DNA from: Lysobacter sp. yr284
GTDB taxonomy: Bacteria; Pseudomonadota; Gammaproteobacteria; Xanthomonadales; Xanthomonadaceae
Assembly: GCF_900107375.1 (NCBI RefSeq)
Contig: NZ_FNPT01000006.1
Location: forward strand, 186,001 to 250,000
DNA: 64,000 bases
Direction: 5' to 3'
A program made the translations under genes and the position numbers. A model generated the notes under the pieces. That model did no database searches and had not been told where the DNA came from. It worked only from the letters and a program-made list of their open reading frames with translations. Below are positions 13,401-21,130 of the stretch, one piece after another; the stretch's first letter is position 1; each line of letters begins with the position of its first letter.

Positions 13401-15008
13401 AACAGCGGCCCGGCGCAGTGGCGCGAGCATCTCGCGCGCAGCCTGCCCGAGGCGCTGCTGCCGTCGGCCTATGTGCGGCTGCAGGCCATGCCGCTCAACC
13501 GCAACGGCAAGATCGACCGCAAGGCGCTGCCCGAACCGAGCGAGGAATTGCTGGAGCAGCGGCCCTTGGTCGAGCCTTCCAGCGACACCGAACGCGCGGT
13601 GCTGGCGGTCTGGCGCGAGGTGCTGGGCCGCGAGCGGATCAGCGCCGACGACGATTTCTTCGCCATCGGCGGCGATTCGCTGATGACCCTGCCGCTGGTG
13701 TTCAAGCTGCACGCCGCGCTCGGCGTGGAGGTGCCGCTGGCGACGGTGTTCGCCGCGCCGACCCTGGCCGCGCTGGCCCGGCGCATCGACGAACTGCGCG
13801 CCGGCGGCGGCGAGGACGAGTTCGACCTCGCCGCCAAGGTGCAGCTGGACGACGACATCCATCCGCGCAACGCCGCGCTGCCGGCGGCCTCGCGCGCGCA
13901 TCCGCGTTCGGTGCTGATCACCGGCGCCACCGGTTTCCTCGGCGCCTATATGGTGCGCGAGCTGCTCGACGTCGGCGACGCCGAGATCCTGTGCCTGGTG
14001 CGCGCCGGCAGCGACGAGGACGGCCTCGCCCGCATCCGCAACAACCTGCGCGGCTACGACTTGTGGCGCGAAGGCGACCAGGCGCGCCTGCGCATCGTGC
14101 TGGGCGACCTCGCCCTGCCGCGGCTGGGCCTGGACGAAGCCGGCTTCGACGCGCTGGCGAAGCGCGCCGAGGCGATCTTCCACAACGGCGGCCAGGTCAA
14201 TTTCCTCGCCCCGTACGAGCACCTGGAAGCGGCCAACGTCGGCGGCACCCGCGAAGTGCTGCGGCTGGCCACCCGGCACCGGGTCAAGCCGGTGCACCTG
14301 GTGTCGACCCTGGGCGTGTGCCTGACCGCGTCGAACCTGGACCGCATCGTGCGCGAGTCCGATCCGCCGCCGCGCGCCGACGAGCAATACGGCGGCTACA
14401 ACCAGAGCAAGTGGGTCGGCGAACAGCTGGCGCTGCTGGCGCGCGAGCGCGGCCTGCCGGTGGCGATCTACCGCCCGGCGCGCATCACCGGCGACAGCCA
14501 CACCGGCGCCAGCAACGCCGGCGACTACTTCAACGCCTGGATCCGCGGCTGCGTGCAGCTCGGCCGCGCGCCGCACCTGCCCGACGAAGCCTTCGACATG
14601 GCGCCGGTGGACTACGTCGGCCGCGCGATCGTGCGCATCGCCCTCGGCGCGGGCGAGGCCAACGGCACCTTCCACTTCTACAACCGGCGCCGCCTGCCGA
14701 TTCCCGACGCGGTGCGGGCGATGCGCGAAGCCGGCCTGCAGGTCGAGGAGATCGACTACCCGCAGTGGCGGCGCGAACTGCTGGCGCAGGCCGCGGTCTC
14801 GCGCGAGAACGCGCTGGCGCCGTTCGCCGGCCTGTTCCCCGAGCATCCCAACCCGCGCGAGCCGCAGTTCGACTGCAGCGCCAGCACGCGCGCGGTCGAG
14901 CCGCTGGGACTGGTCTGCCCGCCGGCCGACACCGCGTTGATGCGGCTGTACCTGCGCTTCCTGCAGGCGCGCGGCGTGCTGCCGGCGCCGGTGGAGGCCG
15001 AAGCATGA
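10476..15008 (+). CDS. NRPS module 3 with terminal reductase (C-A-T-R)
   Basis: A 1510-residue terminal module. A docking-like helix (LSPQQRELLLRQLAARK) leads into a condensation domain with HHIVSDAWS from 192 (the usual DG is DA here), an adenylation domain with YTSGSTGQPKG from 670, a thiolation site GGDS with Ser at about 1068, and a C-terminal thioester reductase. The reductase has the NAD(P)H loop GATGFLG from 1150 and a Tyr1308-x3-Lys1312 catalytic pair (YNQSK). Such domains release the chain as an aldehyde or alcohol rather than an acid. The hand-read adenylation code is about D-A-G-D-M-G-H-V-C-K; the acidic residue at the fourth position might fit a basic side chain, but I cannot assign it. 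The start at 10476 follows AAGGAT; an upstream in-frame ATG at 10365 lies in the hairpin spacer. The exporter gene overlaps the stop. Confidence 0.93.
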   Translation: MSSSSPPSQGNGAHDATAERLARLSPQQRELLLRQLAARKSAGTAAQPIRPRALDPGAPLPLSAAQQRMWFFERLQPGTGAYHVYAHLRLRGALDAGAVQRAFAAVIARHESLRTGFAEVAGEPRQSVAAQVAFAVPTIDLSDLDPQRREAELQRRADQETVRPFDLARPPLLRATLVRLDRDNHALLVVLHHIVSDAWSLGVLFDEFNRFYAAETGATAEGRLAPPAPPALQFGDCVLWQREPAHEQAQARQLAFWRDALAGTGGLLDLPTDRPRSSAPLGRGARYAMYLPPELVRAAGDFAKGENATLFMLLLAAFQAVLARNSGQDDVVVGSPVANRGEPGTAPLIGLFVNTLALRGDLSGEPSLRELLRRTRGHVLDAMSHADAPLERVIDELKIERAPGRTPLFQTLFVLQNAVAEPLRLHGLDTRVFESQEMAARFEITLTLGAASDGGLVGSFDYDRDLFDADTIERLEQQLETLLRNALAAPDRPLAQLSLLPAAQRAQLLALGDGGAASPCAHNDLYSLFAAQAARTPDAPALVEPGRSLSYRELLHRANGLGRRLRELGAGRESRVAVLTDRSIEALVAVLGALAAGAAYVPLDPAHPDDRLQFLLEDTAAKALLAPPQWRARAQQLGTQVPLLASDEADASPQRPCDDIAADDAAYVIYTSGSTGQPKGVTVEHRGAVNLTLGFMAGHDFAGQRLLMIPPLVFDASVGDVFPALASGSALVLHPNPTELGPFELEAFCAQHAVSAIDAPAALWRRWSEGWAARTRDAALLPQLRLMMIGGESVGVEQVRRFAAITDGRVALSNHYGPTETSVCAAMLSTRDGGEFAARELPIGRPLPGVRLYVVDAHGELAPRGAAGELCIGGAGVARGYLNRPELSAEAFPADPFAPGGRLYRTGDLARWNADGTLQFLGRRDHQVKLRGFRIELGEIESALEAHPQIEAAAVLLREDRPGDKRLVAYLVADENSGPAQWREHLARSLPEALLPSAYVRLQAMPLNRNGKIDRKALPEPSEELLEQRPLVEPSSDTERAVLAVWREVLGRERISADDDFFAIGGDSLMTLPLVFKLHAALGVEVPLATVFAAPTLAALARRIDELRAGGGEDEFDLAAKVQLDDDIHPRNAALPAASRAHPRSVLITGATGFLGAYMVRELLDVGDAEILCLVRAGSDEDGLARIRNNLRGYDLWREGDQARLRIVLGDLALPRLGLDEAGFDALAKRAEAIFHNGGQVNFLAPYEHLEAANVGGTREVLRLATRHRVKPVHLVSTLGVCLTASNLDRIVRESDPPPRADEQYGGYNQSKWVGEQLALLARERGLPVAIYRPARITGDSHTGASNAGDYFNAWIRGCVQLGRAPHLPDEAFDMAPVDYVGRAIVRIALGAGEANGTFHFYNRRRLPIPDAVRAMREAGLQVEEIDYPQWRRELLAQAAVSRENALAPFAGLFPEHPNPREPQFDCSASTRAVEPLGLVCPPADTALMRLYLRFLQARGVLPAPVEAEA

Positions 15009-16372
15009 GCCGCTGGTCGGGACTGCGCAATTTCCTGCTGATCTGGTTCGGCCAGCTGGTCTCCGGCGTGGGTTCGCGCCTGACCACCTTCGCGCTCGGC
15101 GTGTGGGTGCTGCAGACCACCGGTTCGACCACGCGCTTCGCCCTGGTGTTCGTGTCGATGGCGGTGCCGGCGCTGTTGATCTCGCCGTTCGCCGGCGCCC
15201 TGGTCGACCGCTGGGACCGCCGCCGCACCATGATCGTGTGCGAGGCGATCTCGGCCGCGACCATGCTGGCGTTGGCGGGATTGCTGGCGAGCGGACACCT
15301 GTCGATGTGGCATATCTACGTGGGCGTCGGCGCGGTCGCGCTGTCGAACGCGTTCCTGCAGCCGGCGTACGCGGCGAGCATCCCGCTGTTGGCCAGTCCC
15401 GACCAACTGACTCGGGTCAACGGCCTGGTCCAGACCGGTTTCGCCGTCGCCCAGGTCGGCGGGCCGCTGCTGGCCGGCGTGCTGGTCAGCACGATCTCGC
15501 TGCAGGGCGTGCTGGTGGTCGATGCCTTGACCTTCGTGGTCGGCCTGCTGGCGCTGTGCCTGGCCAAGGTGCCGCGGCTGGCGCGCGATCCGCAGGCGCC
15601 GCAGCAGGGCCTGTGGCAGGAAGCCTCGACCGGCTTCGCCTACGTGCGCGAGCGGCGCGGGCTGATGGGGCTGCTGATCGTGTTCGGCCTGAGCAACTTC
15701 ATGTTCGGCATCGCCAGCATCGCGATCACGCCGCTGATCCTGTCGGTCGCCGATCCGGCGCTGCTGGGCGTGCAGATGGCCATCGGCGGCAGCGGCCTGC
15801 TGTTCGGCGGCGTGTTGATGAGCACCTGGGGCGGGCCGCGCCGGCGCGTGGTCGGCGTGCTCGGCTTCTCGATGCTGGCCGGGTTGTTCCTGGCCGCGCA
15901 CGGCCTGCAGCCGTCGTTCCCGCTGTTGGTGGTGGCCGGTTTCGCGTTCTTCCTCAGCGTGCCGGTGATCAACGCCTGCAATGCGACGCTGTGGCAGAGC
16001 AAGGTGCCGGCGGAACTGCAGGGCCGCTGCTTCGCGATCCAGCGCGTGCTGGCCGAATCGGCGATGCCGCTGGCGTTCTGCCTGGCCGGCCCGCTGGCCG
16101 AGCACGTGTTCGAGCCGTTGATGGCGGCCGACGGCGCGCTGGCCGGCTCGCTCGGCCTGTTGATCGGGGTCGGGCCGGGGCGCGGGCTGGGGCTGATGTT
16201 CCTGGTGCTGGGCGCGGCGATGATGACCATCGCCGCGGTGGCGTGGTCGCGGCGTGCGATCCGCGAGGTCGAGAACGACCTGCCAGACGCATTGGCTGCG
16301 CCAGCGGTGGAGCATGCTGCTTCCCAGGCGCCCGCCGGCGCCGCCCAGGGAGAGGCCCGATGCGCAGTCTGA
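15005..16372 (+). CDS. MFS exporter of the NRPS cluster
   Basis: A 455-residue protein with about 12 hydrophobic helices and the MFS motif between helices 2 and 3 (GALVDRWDRRRTM). Its overall pattern is that of the EntS-like (MFS_3) exporters found with siderophore and peptide clusters. The ATG overlaps the stop of the reductase-containing synthetase (ATGA), so it belongs to the same transcript and most likely exports the peptide or confers self-protection. The last 40 residues are an Ala-rich hydrophilic tail in the cytoplasm. The direction and cargo are inferred from context only. Confidence 0.88.
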   Translation: MSRWSGLRNFLLIWFGQLVSGVGSRLTTFALGVWVLQTTGSTTRFALVFVSMAVPALLISPFAGALVDRWDRRRTMIVCEAISAATMLALAGLLASGHLSMWHIYVGVGAVALSNAFLQPAYAASIPLLASPDQLTRVNGLVQTGFAVAQVGGPLLAGVLVSTISLQGVLVVDALTFVVGLLALCLAKVPRLARDPQAPQQGLWQEASTGFAYVRERRGLMGLLIVFGLSNFMFGIASIAITPLILSVADPALLGVQMAIGGSGLLFGGVLMSTWGGPRRRVVGVLGFSMLAGLFLAAHGLQPSFPLLVVAGFAFFLSVPVINACNATLWQSKVPAELQGRCFAIQRVLAESAMPLAFCLAGPLAEHVFEPLMAADGALAGSLGLLIGVGPGRGLGLMFLVLGAAMMTIAAVAWSRRAIREVENDLPDALAAPAVEHAASQAPAGAAQGEARCAV

Positions 16373-16658
16373 TCCGCGGCCCGGCCGGGCGCGCCCGGCG
16401 CGAACCGCCGCCCCGCGCCGGCCTGGGCGCATCGGCGCGGGCGGGCGAGGGAAGGCGAAGACGACGGGAAGCGCCCCCGGATTGCGATCTATCCAGATCG
16501 GGCCAGGGAAAAACCTCACCACCGGGACGGTTGCCGATCAGGACGCTTTCGACCGGAAACACACGCAGCCTCGCCGCCACCGGCGAAGCGCACACGGACC
16601 GCCGCGCTGAGCGCTGCGTGGGTTCGAACCAAGCCAAGTATGCAGGGATGAAACGGCA
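16373..16658. other. spacer between exporter and DUF6875-like gene
   Basis: A 286-base gap on the plus strand without a convincing gene. It is less extreme in composition near 16490-16560 (GGGAAAAACCTCACC). A perfect 10-base palindrome GGTTCGAACC lies at 16621-16630, about 30 bases before the next start codon, and may be an operator. The gap suggests that the two genes downstream can be transcribed apart from the synthetase operon. Confidence 0.35.
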
Positions 16659-17447
16659 ATGATTCCAGACAACGATTCCACTCCGGTCATCGAAACCGAC
16701 CGACTGATGATGCAGGCGCAGACCGTGGTCGAGACCCCGGTGGCCGCGGCCCGCGGCAAGCTGATGCAGGCCTCCACGGTCGAGCGCGACCAGCCGGCCG
16801 ACGCGCCGCTGCCGCGCACGGTGGCGTGGATCCGCAACTTCCTCGCCCGTCCGCATCCGGACGTGGGCCGCCCCGGGCCGGTGTGCCCGTTCACCCCGAC
16901 CGCGCTGGCGCTGGACACCATCTGGCTGGCCGAGATCCAGGACCGCGACGTCAGCCTGGACCGCATCGTCGAGCTGATCAGCGTGTACCGCGACCTGTTC
17001 GGCGAGATCGAGCCGCGCACCGGCCAGGTGGCGATCAACAAGACCGTGCTGATCGTGTTCCCGCACCTGGGCGACGATGCGGCCGCGTTCGTCGACGAAG
17101 TGCAGCAGCAGCTCAAGCCCAGCTTCGTCGACCTGGGGCTGATGCTCGGCGAGTTCCACGCCACCAACGAGAGCCCCGGCCTGCGCAATCCGGACTTCCG
17201 CCCGCTGCGCAGCCCGGTGCCGATGCTGGCGATCCGGCAGATGGTCGAGACCGACCTGCCGTTCCTGCGCCGCTCGCTCGACACCGCGCAGGTGCGCAGC
17301 CAGTTCCTGCGCTCGTACCTGCGCCGGCTCGGCGGCACGGTGCGGCGCAACTACTTCGACCAGGCGGTGAAGGCGCTGGTGGAGGCGGAGATCGAGCTGC
17401 AGGCGCAGTCCGCCGCCGCGGCCAAGCCCACCGTCGCCAGCGCCTGA
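16659..17447 (+). CDS. DUF6875-like protein of unknown function
   Basis: A soluble 262-residue protein with no signal peptide or membrane segment. A central block PHPDVGRPGPVCPFTPTALA holds a conserved-looking Cys, followed by a helical region, a MLGEFHATNESPGLRNPDFRPLRSPVPMLAIR segment, and a basic C-terminal helix. I recall this arrangement from the DUF6875 group, often beside biosynthetic genes, but I cannot check that here and no reaction is known to me. It starts with an ATG after AGGGA and is followed after nine bases by the kynurenine monooxygenase gene. The pairing suggests a shared role in modifying a tryptophan-derived building block or the finished peptide. Function is open. Confidence 0.7.
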   Translation: MIPDNDSTPVIETDRLMMQAQTVVETPVAAARGKLMQASTVERDQPADAPLPRTVAWIRNFLARPHPDVGRPGPVCPFTPTALALDTIWLAEIQDRDVSLDRIVELISVYRDLFGEIEPRTGQVAINKTVLIVFPHLGDDAAAFVDEVQQQLKPSFVDLGLMLGEFHATNESPGLRNPDFRPLRSPVPMLAIRQMVETDLPFLRRSLDTAQVRSQFLRSYLRRLGGTVRRNYFDQAVKALVEAEIELQAQSAAAAKPTVASA

Positions 17448-17456
17448 GGTCCCGCG

Positions 17457-18806
17457 ATGACCGAGCACAACAACGCGGCCGGCCGCGTGGCCATCGTCGG
17501 CGGCGGCCTGGCCGGCTCGCTGCTGGCGCTGTCGCTGGCGCGCCAGGGCATCGGCGTGGACGTGTACGAGCGCCGCAGCGATCCGCGCGTGGACCAGTCC
17601 GGCGGCGGGCGTTCGATCAACCTGGGCCTGTCCAAGCGCGGCATCCAGGCGCTGAGCGAAGTCGGCCTGCTCGACGAGGTGATGCCGCTGACCGTGGCGA
17701 TGGCCGGGCGGGTGATCCACGCGCCCGACGGCAGCACCCGTTTCCAGCCCTACGGCAAGGACCGCGGCGAGGTCCTGCATTCGATCGACCGCAACGAACT
17801 CAACCGCCTGCTGCTCGACCACGCCCAACGCCATCCGCAGGTGCGCCTGCACTTCGAGCACCGGCTGGCGCGGATCGACAAGGACGCGCGCGAGCTGGAG
17901 TTCGAGCACGGCGGGCTGCCGGTGCGGGTGAAACCGGCCTGGACGGTCGGCGCCGACGGCGCGTTCTCGCGCGCGCGCCGCGAGATGCAGCGCGGCGAGC
18001 GCGCCGACTACCACCAGGAATACCTGGAGTGGGGCTACAAGGAACTGAGCCTGGCGGCGCTGCCCGACGGCGGCTCGCAGATCCGGCTGGAGGCGCTGCA
18101 CGTGTGGCCGCGCGTGCATTGTTTCTTCGTCTCCCATCCCAACCGCGACGGCTCGCACACGCTGACCCTGTTCCTGCCGCACGAAGGGCCGGACAGCTTC
18201 GCCAGCACGCGCACGCCGGCGCAAATCCGCGCGCTGTTCGACAAGTATTTCCCCGACCTGGTGCCGCTGCTGCCGACCCTGGTGGACGACTGGGACCGCC
18301 ATCCGACCGGTTCGCTGATCACCACGCGCACCGCGCCGTGGAGCCTGGACGAGTGGATCGTGCTGGTCGGCGATGCCTGCCACGCGGTGTATCCGTTCTA
18401 CGGCCAGGGCATGAACTCCGCGTTCGAGGACTGCTCGGCGCTGATGGCCGCGCTGGCCCGCCATCCGGGCGACCGCCGCGCCGCGTTCGCCGACTACGAG
18501 CGCACCCGCCGGCCGCACACCGACACCTTGGCCGAGCTGTCCAAGGCCAACTTCGTCGAGCTCAAGCAGAAGGTGCAGTCGTTCTGGTTCCTGGCGCGCA
18601 AGCGCATCGACGTGGCGCTGAACCGGTTGTTGCCGCGCACCTGGCTGCCGCTGTACACGATGATCGCCCACACCACGATGCCCTACGGCGACGCGCTGCA
18701 ACGCGCGCGCAAGCAGGACCGGATCCTGGTCGGCGCGGCTTCGGCGGCCGCGGTCGCGGCGGTGGCGGCGCTGGCGTTCGGCGCATGGGCGACGCATTTG
18801 ATCTGA
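17457..18806 (+). CDS. kmo: kynurenine 3-monooxygenase-like flavoprotein
   Basis: A 449-residue class A flavin monooxygenase. It has the FAD loop VAIVGGGLAGSL at 11-22, GRSINLGLSKRG from 51, the DG motif VGADGAFSRAR, and the second FAD motif VGDACHAVYPFYGQGMNSAFED. Arg85 and Tyr99 line up with Arg84 and Tyr98 that hold the kynurenine carboxylate in the Pseudomonas fluorescens enzyme, and the NFVEL segment matches its active-site NYVEM. The predicted reaction is NADPH- and O2-dependent hydroxylation of L-kynurenine to 3-hydroxykynurenine. The C-terminus (about residues 423-449) is a single hydrophobic helix, like the membrane anchor of eukaryotic enzymes. No kynureninase or tryptophan dioxygenase gene is next to it. 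It may supply quinolinate/NAD synthesis, or a hydroxykynurenine-type unit for the neighbouring synthetases. Confidence 0.88.
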   Translation: MTEHNNAAGRVAIVGGGLAGSLLALSLARQGIGVDVYERRSDPRVDQSGGGRSINLGLSKRGIQALSEVGLLDEVMPLTVAMAGRVIHAPDGSTRFQPYGKDRGEVLHSIDRNELNRLLLDHAQRHPQVRLHFEHRLARIDKDARELEFEHGGLPVRVKPAWTVGADGAFSRARREMQRGERADYHQEYLEWGYKELSLAALPDGGSQIRLEALHVWPRVHCFFVSHPNRDGSHTLTLFLPHEGPDSFASTRTPAQIRALFDKYFPDLVPLLPTLVDDWDRHPTGSLITTRTAPWSLDEWIVLVGDACHAVYPFYGQGMNSAFEDCSALMAALARHPGDRRAAFADYERTRRPHTDTLAELSKANFVELKQKVQSFWFLARKRIDVALNRLLPRTWLPLYTMIAHTTMPYGDALQRARKQDRILVGAASAAAVAAVAALAFGAWATHLI

Positions 18807-18883
18807 TGGGATGGGGTTTGCGCGCGCCCGCATGCGGGCGCGCGGATTCTGCGGCGCGGGGGCGCCAGGGGAGCGGGACCGGC

Positions 18884-19135
18884 ATGGACGAGGCAGGGGA
18901 CGTACGCGGCGCCGCAGCGCCGGGGTTGGACAACGGCGATCTGAGCCGCGAAGAGCGCAGCGTGCTGCTGCGGGTGTTCGGCATCGATGCGCGAGTTGCG
19001 CCGTTGAGCGCGGTGGCGGTCGAGTTCATCCGCACCCGGCGGCGGATCCGGCTCAACCAGGAGCGCGGCCAGCGCGGGCGCACCGATTCCGCCGACGCTG
19101 CCCACGCACGCGCGGACCGCGAGTCCGTCGACTGA
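18884..19135 (+). CDS. small hypothetical protein (83 aa)
   Basis: A short reading frame starting at an ATG eleven bases after GGGGAGCGGG. The N-terminus is acidic, the middle reads LSREERSVLLRVFGIDARVAPLSAVAVEF, and a strongly basic stretch follows (IRTRRRIRLNQERGQRGR). It has no Cys, signal peptide or membrane segment and I do not recognise a family. Third-position GC is as high as in its neighbours, which only weakly supports coding. It stands alone between the monooxygenase and the esterase. Confidence 0.45.
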   Translation: MDEAGDVRGAAAPGLDNGDLSREERSVLLRVFGIDARVAPLSAVAVEFIRTRRRIRLNQERGQRGRTDSADAAHARADRESVD

Positions 19136-19265
19136 GGCGTCGGGCCGCGCCGGCCCGGCACCGAAACGACAAGATCGGCCGCGCCGGCGTTCGCCGCCGG
19201 TCGCGCGCGTCCTGCTACGATCGCGCCGACGCGCGGCCCGGTCGCTCGCGCGACGGAGCCGAACC

Positions 19266-20159
19266 TTGAAGATCCACCGTCGCGGCGTGCGCGCCGCGCT
19301 GCTGTCGCTTGCCGTGGCCTGCGCCTTCGCCGTCGCGCCGGCCTGCGCGCAGCAATCCGCGCCGGCCGCGCCGACCGCGGCGGACGCGGCGGACGCGGCC
19401 AAGGTGTACGGCAGCTTCACCCTGGACTCGAAGATCCTCGGCGAGACCCGCCGGATCAATATCTACGCGCCGCCGGGTTACGCCGAGCGGGGCCGCGACC
19501 GGCACCCGGTGCTGTACATGCCCGACGGCGGCCTGCAGGAAGACTTCCCGCATGTCGCCGACGCGGTCGATCGCGCCATCGCCGCCGGCGCGATCGCGCC
19601 GATGTTCGTGGTCGGGATCGAGAACACCCAGCGCAAGCGCGACATGACCGGGCCGACCGAGGTCGCCGAAGAACTCAAACTGGCGCCGACGCTGGGCGGC
19701 TCGGCGCAGTTCCGCGCGTTCATCCGCGACGAGCTGATCCCGCAGGTCGAGCGCCGCCTGCGCACCCAGTCGCGCCGCGGCATCGTCGGCGAGTCGTTGG
19801 CCGGGCTGTTCGTGGCCGAGACCTTCCTGCGCGAGCCGCGCCTGTTCGACGTCTACATCGCGATCAGCCCGAGCCTGTGGTGGAACCGCGACGCGTTGCT
19901 GACCCAGGCGCCGGCGTTGCTGCGCGACCGCCGCAAGGCGTTGCCGGCGCGGACCTTGCGGCTGTACTCGGCCGACGAGGACAACATCGCCCCGCAGACC
20001 CAGCGATTGGCCGACCTGCTGCGCGCGCAGGCGCCCGCCGGCCTGGCCTGGGAGTACCGGCCGCGGCCGGACCTGAGCCACGGCACCATCTACCGCGCGG
20101 TCGAGGACGAGGCGATCCGCGCCGCCTTCGCCGTGCCGTCGCCGGCCCCGCGCAAGTAA
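19266..20159 (+). CDS. secreted alpha/beta-hydrolase esterase (esterase D / Fes-like)
   Basis: A 297-residue protein with an N-terminal signal peptide (cleavage likely after ...PACA near residue 28). The mature part shows the alpha/beta-hydrolase layout of the putative-esterase group: RRINIYAPPGYAERG, HPVLYMPDGG, the nucleophile elbow GESLAG with Ser177, SPSLWWN, and a late RPDLSHGTI His. This group includes enterobactin esterases and other periplasmic esterases. The neighbouring peptide cluster could make it a processing or inactivation enzyme, but it is separated by a hypothetical gene and a gap, so that is speculation. The start follows a weak GGAGCC site. Confidence 0.8.
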   Translation: MKIHRRGVRAALLSLAVACAFAVAPACAQQSAPAAPTAADAADAAKVYGSFTLDSKILGETRRINIYAPPGYAERGRDRHPVLYMPDGGLQEDFPHVADAVDRAIAAGAIAPMFVVGIENTQRKRDMTGPTEVAEELKLAPTLGGSAQFRAFIRDELIPQVERRLRTQSRRGIVGESLAGLFVAETFLREPRLFDVYIAISPSLWWNRDALLTQAPALLRDRRKALPARTLRLYSADEDNIAPQTQRLADLLRAQAPAGLAWEYRPRPDLSHGTIYRAVEDEAIRAAFAVPSPAPRK

Positions 20160-20247
20160 GCGAAGCGCAGCGCAGCGCGGCGCCGCCCGCCGCGCTGTCG
20201 CCGCCGCCGGCAAACCCATGGCGCCGGCGGCGTACTATGCTCGGCCT

Positions 20248-21024
20248 ATGCGAGCCGCCAGCGCACCCCAGCCGACCTGGATGCAGTCGATCCGCTGCAA
20301 GGCCTATGCGCCGGCCACGGCCATGCCCGCGCATCGCCACGACGAACCCTCGCTGTGCCTGGTGGTGTCGGGCCGCTATGAGGAAACCCAGCGCGGTCGC
20401 GCGGTCGCGCACGGCCCCGGGCACCTGCTGTACTGCGCCGCCGGCGAGCCGCATTCGCAGCGTTTCGCCGGCGAGGGCGCGCGCAAGCTGCTGCTGCGTC
20501 CGGCGCCGGCGGCGCTGGAGTTCCTGGCCGCGCGCGGCGCGCTCGAGCCGGGCCGCCACGTCGCCGCGCCGCGGCTGGCGGCGCTGGCGCGCGAGATGGC
20601 GGCGGAACTGGACGCGCGCGACGACTGCGCGGCGATGGTGGTCGAGGGCCTGGTGCTGGAGCTGCTGGGCCTGTTCGGCCGCAGCGGCGAGGAACGCGGG
20701 CGCGCGGCCTGGCTGCAGCGCGTGCGCGACTACCTGCACGAACACCAGGCCGGGGAACTGGCGCTGGACGGCGTGGCGCGCGAAGTCGGCCGCCATCCCA
20801 CCCATGTGGCGCGCGAGTTCAAGCGCGCCTTCGGCGTGTCGGTCGGCGGTTACCTGCGCGAGATCCGGGTGCAGCGCGCCGAGCGCCTGCTCGACGGCGA
20901 GCGCGCGTCGCTGGCGCAGATCGCGATCGCCTGCGGCTTCTGCGACCAGGCCCACATGAGCCGGGTGTTCCGCGCCTTGCGCGGGACCACGCCGGCGGCG
21001 CGCCGGCGCGCGCGCCGCGACTAG
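20248..21024 (+). CDS. AraC-family transcriptional regulator
   Basis: A 258-residue regulator. The N-terminal half is a cupin-like sensor (PAHRHDEPSLCLVVSGRYEE, then GHLLYCAAGEPHSQRF); the C-terminal half has the two helix-turn-helix units of AraC proteins, with LALDGVAREVGRHPTHVAREFKRAFG and LAQIAIACGFCDQAHMSRVFRALRG. I chose the ATG at 20248; the ATG at 20218 would add ten residues and overlaps TACTATGCT, which looks like a promoter -10. The likely target is the peptidase gene downstream, whose promoter contains repeated ACGCTAGCG motifs. The ligand is unknown. Confidence 0.82.
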   Translation: MRAASAPQPTWMQSIRCKAYAPATAMPAHRHDEPSLCLVVSGRYEETQRGRAVAHGPGHLLYCAAGEPHSQRFAGEGARKLLLRPAPAALEFLAARGALEPGRHVAAPRLAALAREMAAELDARDDCAAMVVEGLVLELLGLFGRSGEERGRAAWLQRVRDYLHEHQAGELALDGVAREVGRHPTHVAREFKRAFGVSVGGYLREIRVQRAERLLDGERASLAQIAIACGFCDQAHMSRVFRALRGTTPAARRRARRD

Positions 21025-21060
21025 CGCTTGCGCAAACGCTAGCGCCGTACCCGACGCTAG
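21019..21060 (+). promoter_or_regulatory. repeated CTAGCG motifs, putative AraC-type operator
   Basis: The end of the AraC gene and its downstream spacer hold CTAGCG and CGCTAG facing each other with a ten-base gap (21019-21040), and ACGCTAGCG occurs twice in direct orientation 18 bases apart (21034-21042 and 21052-21060). Direct repeats of this spacing upstream of a gene are typical of AraC-family sites. The peptidase start codon is 70 bases further on. Assignment to this regulator is inference. Confidence 0.45.
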
Positions 21061-21130
21061 CGGCGTCCAAGAACCGGCCCGCGGCGGCGCCGATACTGGC
21101 CGCCATTGTCCATTGCCGCCGGAACCGCCG

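Noticed and set aside
10809-14846. 1345-codon antisense frame over NRPS module 3
   Set aside because: Same compositional artefact; repeats of the same pseudo-words as the other NRPS shadows because the sense domains are homologous.
16616-16640. GGTTCGAACC resembling a tRNA T-arm
   Set aside because: The flanks do not form a five-base T-stem, and no D-arm, anticodon arm or acceptor stem could be found nearby. Kept only as a palindrome.
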